Source: Bradyrhizobium jicamae
GTDB taxonomy: Bacteria > Pseudomonadota > Alphaproteobacteria > Rhizobiales > Xanthobacteraceae
Length of the DNA stretch: 64,000 nucleotides
NCBI RefSeq assembly: GCF_018130215.1
Contig: NZ_JAFCKQ010000020.1
Coordinates: forward strand, 60,421-124,420
Reading direction: 5' to 3'
Part shown: one piece after another, positions 54,877 through 64,000 of the stretch
How positions within the stretch are numbered: position 1 is the first letter of the stretch
Layout: every line of letters starts with the position of its first letter
Translations under genes and position numbers: made by a program
Notes under the pieces: generated by a model
What the model was told of the DNA's origin: nothing
Seen by the model: only the letters and a program-made list of their open reading frames with translations
Databases searched by the model: none

Positions 54877-55617
54877 ATGACCGAACCCCGCACCTTGGTG
54901 CTGATTCCCGCCCGGATGGCGGCGACGCGACTTCCCGGCAAACCGCTACTGGACATCGCTGGCCTGCCCATGATCGTGCACGTGCTGCGGCGGGCGGAAG
55001 CGGCCCGGATCGGCCGCGTTGCGGTGGCCACCGACACCGCGGAAATTGCCGACGCGGTGAGAGCGCAGGGCGGCGAGGTGGTGATGACCCGCGCCGACCA
55101 TCCCTCCGGCTCGGACCGTATCCACGAAGCGATGACGATCCTGGATCCGGACGGAACTGCCGAGATCGTGGTCAATCTGCAGGGCGATTTCCCGACCATC
55201 ACGCCCGAGACCATCCGCAGCGTGATGCCGGCGCTTGCCGATCCCGCCGTCGATATCTCGACTCTGGCCTCGCAGATCCATACCGAGGAGGAGGACCGGG
55301 CCCCGAGCGTCGTCAAGGCGGTCGGTTCGCCGATCGGGGTGAACCGGCTGCGGGCGCTCTACTTCACCCGCGCCACCGCCCCTCATGGCGACGGACCGCG
55401 CTACCACCATATCGGCCTCTACGCCTACCGCCGCGCTGCGCTGGAGCGGTTCGTAGCCCTTCCGCCCTCGCCGCTGGAGCAGCAGGAAAAGCTCGAGCAG
55501 CTTCGGGCGCTCGAGGCTGGAATGCGGATCGACGTCACCATCGTCGACACCGTGCCTCGGGGCGTCGACACCGCCGCAGACCTCGAAACCGCGCGCAGAA
55601 TACTTTCCAAAGCCTGA
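54877..55617 (+). CDS. kdsB: 3-deoxy-manno-octulosonate cytidylyltransferase KdsB
   Basis: KdsB activates KDO with CTP for lipopolysaccharide inner core synthesis. The 246-residue protein has LVLIPARMAATRLPGKPLLD at the N-terminus, DHPSGSDRIHEA and VNLQGDFPTI, YHHIGLYAYRR and the C-terminal VPRGVDTAADLETARR. All are characteristic. It lies 21 bases upstream of pheA and probably shares its transcript. Confidence 0.96.
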   Translation: MTEPRTLVLIPARMAATRLPGKPLLDIAGLPMIVHVLRRAEAARIGRVAVATDTAEIADAVRAQGGEVVMTRADHPSGSDRIHEAMTILDPDGTAEIVVNLQGDFPTITPETIRSVMPALADPAVDISTLASQIHTEEEDRAPSVVKAVGSPIGVNRLRALYFTRATAPHGDGPRYHHIGLYAYRRAALERFVALPPSPLEQQEKLEQLRALEAGMRIDVTIVDTVPRGVDTAADLETARRILSKA

Positions 55618-55638
55618 TCGGGTGATAAAAGCCACCGC

Positions 55639-56499
55639 ATGACCCAGAAGCTGAAAATCGCGTTCCAGGGCGAGCCTGGCGCCAATTCCCACATCGCGAT
55701 CGTCGAGGCCTATCCGCACGCCGAGCCGATGCCCTGCCCGACCTTCGAGGACGCGCTGGCCGCAATCTCCTCCGGAGAAGCCGACCTCGGCATGATCCCG
55801 ATCGAGAACTCGGTCGCCGGCCGTGTCGCCGACATCCATCATCTGCTGCCGGCCTCCGGCCTGTTCATCGTCGGCGAGTGGTTCCTGCCGATCCGCCACC
55901 AGTTGATGGCGCTCAAGGGCACCAGGCTCACCGACATCAGGAGCGTGGAGAGCCATGTCCAGGCGCTGGGCCAGTGCCGGCGCACCATCCGCAAGCTCGG
56001 CGTCAGGCCGATCGTCGCCGGCGACACCGCCGGCAGCGCGCGCGACATCTCCGAACGCGGCGACAAGAGCGTCGCGGCGATCGCCTCGCGCCTTGCCGCC
56101 GAGATATACGGCCTCGAGATCCTCGCCGAGGACATCGAGGACGAGACCCACAACACGACCCGTTTCGTGGTGCTGGCGCGCGAGGCCAGATGGGCCGAGC
56201 AGGGCTCGGGGCAATTGGTCACGAGCTTCGTCTTCCGGGTGCGCAACCTGCCTGCCGCGCTCTACAAGGCGCTGGGCGGCTTTGCCACCAACGGCGTCAA
56301 CATGACCAAGCTCGAGAGCTACATGGTCGACGGCAATTTCTTCGCCACGCAATTCTACGCCGATGTCGACGGCCACCCCGCTGACCGCGGCCTCGCCTTT
56401 GCCCTCGAGGAGCTGAAGTTCTTCTCGCGCGAATTCCGCATCCTCGGCGTCTACCCCGGCCATCCCTTCCGCGCCACGTTCAGCGAGAAGACGGATTGA
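55639..56499 (+). CDS. pheA: Prephenate dehydratase PheA
   Basis: Monofunctional prephenate dehydratase for phenylalanine synthesis, 286 residues. The catalytic domain has IAFQGEPGANSHIAI, MIPIENSVAGRVADIHHLL and the TRF motif (HNTTRFVVLA); the C-terminal ACT domain (NLPAALYKALGGFATNGVNM, KLESYMVDG) gives feedback by phenylalanine. Follows kdsB. A palindromic repeat lies just downstream. Confidence 0.96.
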   Translation: MTQKLKIAFQGEPGANSHIAIVEAYPHAEPMPCPTFEDALAAISSGEADLGMIPIENSVAGRVADIHHLLPASGLFIVGEWFLPIRHQLMALKGTRLTDIRSVESHVQALGQCRRTIRKLGVRPIVAGDTAGSARDISERGDKSVAAIASRLAAEIYGLEILAEDIEDETHNTTRFVVLAREARWAEQGSGQLVTSFVFRVRNLPAALYKALGGFATNGVNMTKLESYMVDGNFFATQFYADVDGHPADRGLAFALEELKFFSREFRILGVYPGHPFRATFSEKTD

Positions 56500-56502
56500 C
56501 GT

Positions 56503-56578
56503 TGTCATTCCGGGATGGTGCGCCAGCACCAGACCCGGAATCTGGGGATTCCGGGTTCGATGCTGGGCATCGCTCCGC
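56503..56578. repeat. Intergenic palindromic repeat after pheA
   Basis: Inverted segments TCCGGGATGGTGC and GCACCAGACCCGGA, followed by a second partial copy (ATTCCGGGTTCGATGCTGGG). This resembles a repeat I recall as common between Bradyrhizobium genes. It fills the gap between pheA and the convergent LLM oxidoreductase gene. Confidence 0.6.
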
Positions 56579-56579
56579 A

Positions 56580-57599
56580 TCAAGCCGCCGCCTTCTTCGC
56601 AAGTCCGAACGCGTCGGCGAGCAGGCTGTAGGACTTCTTCCGCGCCTCGTGGTCGTAGACCGCGGTGATCACCATCAGCTCATCCGCCTCCGTCGCGCGG
56701 ATCAGCGGCTCCAGCTTGCCCGTCACCGTCTGTGCGCTGCCGACGAAGAACCGCGCCCGGTTGCGCGCGATCGCGGCACGCTCGGCGTCGCTGAACGGAT
56801 AGGCCTTGGCCTCCTCGATGCTCGGCAGCGCCAGGTATTCGCCGCGGTCGCGGCGCAGGCGGTTGAGATCCATCGACAGCGCAAGCTGTTCGGCCTCCGC
56901 GTCGGTCTCGGCCGCGACGACGGCGACCGCCAGGATCGCCTGCGGCGTGGCGCGCCAGCCCGACGGGCTGAAATGCGCGCGATAATTGGTCATCGCCGCG
57001 ATCGCGTCATGGGTGGCGAAATGATGCGCGAACGCAAAGCCCATCCCGACCTGCGCGGCGAGCTCGGCGGAATAGTCACTCGAGCCGAGCAGCCAGATCG
57101 GCGGCAGCGGCGTGTCGTCAGGCATCGCCACCACCTTGTTGTAGGGGTGGCCGGGCGGGAAATCGCGGGTCTCCCACAGCGTCAATTCGTGCAGCCGCTC
57201 AAGGAAATCGTCGCCTTCGCGACGGTCGAGCCGGCTGCGCAGCGCGTAGGCCGTCGCACCATCGGTGCCGGGCGCGCGCCCGAGGCCGAGGTCGATACGG
57301 CCGGGAAACAACGCCTCCAGCATCTTGAACCGCTCGGCGACCACCAGCGGCGCATGGTTGGGCAGCATCACGCCGCCGGAGCCGACGCGGATATGCTGCG
57401 TCACCGCCGCGATCTGCCCGATCATCAGGTCCGGCGCCGGGCTCGCGACGGACGCAAGATTGTGATGCTCGGCGAGCCAGTACCTGAGATAGCCGAGGCC
57501 GTCGACGTGGCGTGCCAGATCGATGCTGTTGCGCAATGCGGCGGCGGGCTTGGTGCCGGATGTAACGACCGACAGGTCGAGGACGGACAGCGGGATCAT
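56580..57599 (-). CDS. LLM-class (luciferase-like) flavin oxidoreductase
   Basis: A bacterial-luciferase-fold flavin monooxygenase of about 339 residues, MsnO8-like: LSVLDLSVVTSGTKPAAALR, YWLAEHHNLASVASPAPDLM, VGSGGVMLPNHAPLVVAERF, FPGRIDLGLGRAPGTD and a C-terminal AQTVTGKLEPLI region. Such enzymes use FMNH2 or F420H2; the substrate is unknown. ATG 57599 (MIPLSVLD) is preferred over TTG 57608. It stands alone, convergent with pheA and divergent from metF. Confidence 0.9.
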   Translation of the reverse strand: MIPLSVLDLSVVTSGTKPAAALRNSIDLARHVDGLGYLRYWLAEHHNLASVASPAPDLMIGQIAAVTQHIRVGSGGVMLPNHAPLVVAERFKMLEALFPGRIDLGLGRAPGTDGATAYALRSRLDRREGDDFLERLHELTLWETRDFPPGHPYNKVVAMPDDTPLPPIWLLGSSDYSAELAAQVGMGFAFAHHFATHDAIAAMTNYRAHFSPSGWRATPQAILAVAVVAAETDAEAEQLALSMDLNRLRRDRGEYLALPSIEEAKAYPFSDAERAAIARNRARFFVGSAQTVTGKLEPLIRATEADELMVITAVYDHEARKKSYSLLADAFGLAKKAAA

Positions 57600-57998
57600 G
57601 GCGCTCAACCTAATGTCGCACCGTTGGCCGACAAAGGCCCCCGGCGCGCAGATCAGGGCCGCGCGGGTCCGTCGCGGCCTGCCGCGTAGACCTTGATCTG
57701 CTTTGGGATTGATTAAGACAGTTCATTGACACGATGCGCTTGCCCACAAACCTATCCATCCATGATATTTGCCATGTTCCGTATTTTATCCATTATTTAT
57801 CAATAACATATAGTGTATAGCGACTACCCGTCCCACCTGCCCAACAGGCTTCCTTGAGCACGGAATTTTGCTCTCACTTGATCGATTATGGGCAATTTCC
57901 CATCTTCAATGGGCTGTTTGAATCGGCCCGTTTCGCTTATTTTGGGGCTCAATACCAAGGCGAGACGTCTGCCCACCCTTGCGGAGCCCGTGCGTACC
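57600..57998. other. AT-rich intergenic region upstream of metF
   Basis: About 400 bases without a convincing gene. The segment 57750-57825 is strikingly AT-rich compared with the rest of the window and contains TTATCAATAACATATAGTG, so it probably holds a promoter. I looked for SAM-II and SAH riboswitch patterns before metF and found none. A short ATGGG/CCCAT stem lies at about 57886-57902. Confidence 0.5.
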
Positions 57999-58913
57999 AT
58001 GACCGAGACTGTATCCACCGTATCGAACGGCGGGCTTCGCGCAAAAACGCCGAAAATCTCCTTCGAGTTCTTCCCGCCGAAGACCGAGGAGATGGAGCGC
58101 AGTCTCTGGGAGACCATCAACCGCCTGGCGCCGCTGACCCCGAACTTCGTCTCGGTGACCTATGGCGCCGGCGGCTCGACCCGCGAGCGCACCCATTCGA
58201 CCATCAGCCGCATCCTCCGCGAGACCGAGTTGCTGCCGGCCGCGCACTTGACCTGCGTCGGCGCCTCGCGCGGCGAGATCGACGAGATCGTCGACCGCTA
58301 CCACGAGGTCGGCGTCCGCCACATCGTCGCGTTGCGCGGTGACCCGCCGGGCGGCATCGGCACGCCGTACTTCACCCACGCCGACGGCTACCAGAGTTCG
58401 GCTGCGCTCGTCGCCGGGATCAAGCGGCGCCACTCCGACATCGAGGTGTCGGTGTCGGCCTATCCCGAGAAGCACCCGGAGGCCGCGAGCTTCGATGCCG
58501 ACATCGACACGCTCGAGGCCAAGGTCGACGCGGGCGCGACGCGCGCGATCACCCAGGTGTTCTTCGACAACGACCTCTACCACCGTTACGTCGACAGGGT
58601 GCGGGCACGCGGCATCCAGATCCCGATCGTGCCAGGCATCATGCCGATGCACAATTTCAAGCAGGCCCGCAATTTCGTGACCCGCGCCGGCACCAGCGTT
58701 CCGGACTGGCTCGCCGAGAAATTCGACGGCCTCGACAACGACGCCGAGACCCGGAAGCTGGTGGCAGCGACCGTTGCCGCCGGCCAGGTGCAGAAGCTGT
58801 TCAAGCATGGCGTCGACACCTTCCACTTCTACACCATGAACCGCGCGGACCTCGTGTTCGCGATCAGCCACCTGATCGGCATCCGGCCGAACGGTGCCCA
58901 GAAAGCCGCCTGA
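57999..58913 (+). CDS. metF: Methylenetetrahydrofolate reductase MetF
   Basis: FAD enzyme that makes 5-methyl-THF for methionine synthesis, 304 residues from ATG 57999. It has ISFEFFPPKTEEMERSLWET, FVSVTYGAGGSTRERT, HIVALRGDPP and FHFYTMNRADL near the end. The frame is open back to 57888, but the extra part lacks family similarity. It lies 15 bases upstream of metH and should be in its operon. Confidence 0.95.
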   Translation: MTETVSTVSNGGLRAKTPKISFEFFPPKTEEMERSLWETINRLAPLTPNFVSVTYGAGGSTRERTHSTISRILRETELLPAAHLTCVGASRGEIDEIVDRYHEVGVRHIVALRGDPPGGIGTPYFTHADGYQSSAALVAGIKRRHSDIEVSVSAYPEKHPEAASFDADIDTLEAKVDAGATRAITQVFFDNDLYHRYVDRVRARGIQIPIVPGIMPMHNFKQARNFVTRAGTSVPDWLAEKFDGLDNDAETRKLVAATVAAGQVQKLFKHGVDTFHFYTMNRADLVFAISHLIGIRPNGAQKAA

Positions 58914-58928
58914 GCCAGAAAGTCGTCC

Positions 58929-62759
<3,831 letters not shown>

Positions 62760-62783
62760 GATCTCTCCCGCACCACCGACCTC

Positions 62784-62876
62784 GTAGCCCGGATGCAGCG
62801 AAGCGTAATCCGGGATAAGGTACGCGCCGGCAACGGCAGGCCCCGGATTTCGCTTGCGCTTCATCCGGGCTACGTT
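62784..62876. repeat. Inverted repeat pair in the metH-GST gap
   Basis: CGTAGCCCGGATGCAGCGAA and its rough reverse complement TTCATCCGGGCTACG flank about 25 bases. The arms match over roughly 33 bases with few differences. This is a type of intergenic palindrome I recall from Bradyrhizobium and other proteobacteria. It could fold as a stem in the transcript. Confidence 0.75.
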
Positions 62877-62906
62877 TGCCGCCGTGTGGCGCAGAGAGAA
62901 TCTCCC

Positions 62907-63566
62907 ATGAAATTCTTCTCCTTCTGGCGGTCGCTGGCGAGTTTCCGGGTGCGGATCGCCCTCAATCTGAAGCAGGTGCCGGCCGAGGCGATCCATGTCG
63001 ACATCGATGCGGATGCGCATCGCGCCGACGCCTATCGCAAGCTCAACCCGCAGATGGCGCTGCCGGCGCTGGTGACCGATGACGGCACCGTGCTGGTGCA
63101 GTCGCTCGCGATCATCGACTACCTCGACGAGACTTTTCCCAACCCGCCGCTGCTGCCGGCCGATCCGCTCGGCCGCGCGAGGGTGCGCGGACTCGCCCTG
63201 ATCGTCGCCTGCGAGGGCCATCCGCTGCTGACGCCGCGGGTGCGGCGCTACCTCAACCGCGAGCTCGACCTGCGCGACAGCCAGCAGAGCGCCTGGTTCC
63301 GGCACTGGACGGTCGAGACGCTCGCAGCCCTCGAAGGCCATCTCGCCGGCCACAAGGCCACCGGCACGTTCTGCCATGGCGATGCGCCCGGCCTCGCCGA
63401 CATCTGCCTGGTCGGCCACGTCACCGCGGCGATCAACCAGCAGATCAGCCTGTCGCCCTGGCCGACCGTGAAGCGCATCCACGAGACTGCGATGGCACTG
63501 CCGGCGTTCGCGCAGGCGCATCCGCGAGTGCAGCCCGACACGCCGGAGGCGATGCGGGTGAAGTAG
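62907..63566 (+). CDS. Glutathione S-transferase / maleylacetoacetate isomerase-like protein
   Basis: A 219-residue GST-fold protein. Zeta-class traits: FFSFWRSLASFRVRIALNLK (the S-x-x-S-x-R-V-R-I-A-L pattern), NPQMALPALVTDDGTVLVQS, IIDYLDETFPNPPLLP and GDAPGLADICLVGHVTAAIN. Maleylacetoacetate isomerase in tyrosine degradation is the closest match from memory. Start ATG 62907 with a GAGA stretch upstream. No other tyrosine-catabolic gene is seen in the window, so the substrate is open. Confidence 0.88.
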   Translation: MKFFSFWRSLASFRVRIALNLKQVPAEAIHVDIDADAHRADAYRKLNPQMALPALVTDDGTVLVQSLAIIDYLDETFPNPPLLPADPLGRARVRGLALIVACEGHPLLTPRVRRYLNRELDLRDSQQSAWFRHWTVETLAALEGHLAGHKATGTFCHGDAPGLADICLVGHVTAAINQQISLSPWPTVKRIHETAMALPAFAQAHPRVQPDTPEAMRVK

Positions 63567-63581
63567 GCGACCCTATTGATT

Positions 63582-63656
63582 CCGTCATCCCGAGGTGCTC
63601 GCGAAGCGAGCGGCGCAACTGCACCGCGAGGCTCGCACCTCAGGATGACGGTGTTG
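63582..63656. repeat. Intergenic palindrome downstream of the GST gene
   Basis: CCGTCATCCCGAGGTGCTCG near the left end pairs with CGAGGCTCGCACCTCAGGAT and GACGG on the right, giving long imperfect arms around a GC-rich centre. A common repeat type in Bradyrhizobium as far as I recall. It may also stop transcription. Confidence 0.7.
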
Positions 63657-63758
63657 GCCCTGTGCAATTGTCAAACAGCGATAAGGATACGCAACTGCGT
63701 TCTCGCGACATGATTGTCCGAGTCCTGCGTCTCGTTTCGCCCTCTCCTTGATCGGAGG

Positions 63759-63865
63759 GCGCAGGGAAAGCCGGGTGCCGATCGCACCCATGGGCCCCGT
63801 GCAATGTAGAAAGCACGGGGGTAGGACCACAGGTGTAACCGGGAACAACCCGGCTTTCCCTGCGC
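63759..63865. repeat. Larger intergenic repeat with 17-base perfect arms
   Basis: GCGCAGGGAAAGCCGGG (63759-63775) and CCCGGCTTTCCCTGCGC (63849-63865) are perfect inverted copies around about 73 bases. The unit continues past 63865 (TTACGGCTTATACGTGCTCT) and ends near the window edge. I recall a similar long repeat in many Bradyrhizobium genomes. No gene is recognised between 63567 and 64000; the open frame 63585-63848 on the minus strand is probably noise. Confidence 0.75.
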
Positions 63866-64000
63866 GATGGGTTACGGCTTATACGTGCTCTCCCCGGCGA
63901 GACTGGGCTTTTTTGTCACCGTCGCCAGCGAGAGACATTGCCCTCGCTGATGAGACACCTGCCACCAGGGCGTCAGGCCTGCACGATTTCGCCGTCCGCC

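Noticed and set aside
57700..57998. SAM-II or SAH riboswitch before metF
   Set aside because: I looked for the conserved pseudoknot and core sequences and did not find them. A covariance search would settle it.
63585..63848. Minus-strand frame at the window end
   Set aside because: It lies inside palindromic repeat DNA and encodes no recognisable domain.

Overview
The window looks like chromosomal DNA of a Bradyrhizobium-type alphaproteobacterium (Nitrobacteraceae). The evidence is the high GC content and codon use, a phyR / nepR-ecfG general stress locus, a membrane-anchored cytochrome c of CycM type next to kdsB and pheA, a complete tad/cpa pilus locus, and intergenic palindromes of kinds I remember as common in Bradyrhizobium and Rhodopseudomonas. 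No database was searched; family names rest on motifs and remembered homologues. Nearly all of the window is ordinary, intact core or conserved accessory sequence. I saw no transposase, phage, CRISPR array, rRNA or tRNA gene.

Layout. 1-1.5 kb: general stress regulators, phyR (cut by the window edge) divergent from nepR-ecfG. 1.5-4.5 kb: a large membrane GGDEF-EAL protein. 4.6-7.6 kb: a small redox group (cupredoxin, DoxX-like membrane protein, tiny membrane protein, MauG-like di-haem protein), with a possible small-RNA terminator between them. 7.8-9.5 kb: a CHASE-HWE sensor kinase with an altered N-box. 9.8-22.8 kb: one long minus-strand urea block. It reads urtABCDE (urea ABC importer, behind a good sigma-54 site), then ureD-ureA-HD-ureB-HD-ureC-ABM-ABM-ureE-ureF-ureG. 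Two MESH1-like HD hydrolases and two small ABM-fold proteins are woven between the urease genes with stop/start overlaps. 23.3-25.7 kb: a cold-adaptation group (DEAD-box helicase, IF-1, cold-shock protein).

25.8-43.7 kb: the tad pilus locus in two parts. Minus-strand TadE-like proteins and a lone Pilus_N protein come first; flp1, flp2 and cpaA-cpaB-cpaC-cpaD-cpaE-cpaF-tadB-tadC follow on the plus strand, with tadD convergent. Between the parts (27.7-33.3 kb) sits an island of five membrane proteins: two paralogous fatty-acid-hydroxylase/sterol-desaturase proteins, a PAP2-type enzyme and two GT-C/GT87-like proteins. This suggests lipid or glycolipid modification.

43.9-53.9 kb: a leucyl-aminopeptidase-like M17 enzyme and an SH3-NlpC/P60 peptidase face a yejA-yejA-yejB-yejE-yejF oligopeptide/muropeptide importer with two tandem solute-binding proteins. 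This looks like a murein peptide recycling neighbourhood. 54.1-63.6 kb: cycM, kdsB, pheA, an LLM flavin oxidoreductase, metF, metH and a glutathione-S-transferase-like protein. The last 430 bases hold only palindromic repeat DNA.

The points I find most worth a second look are the HD and ABM proteins inside the urease operon, a palindromic element apparently read in frame inside ureD, the lipid/glycan island nested in the tad locus, the tandem flp genes with one altered processing site, the putative sRNA near 6.2 kb, and the altered N-box of the HWE kinase.
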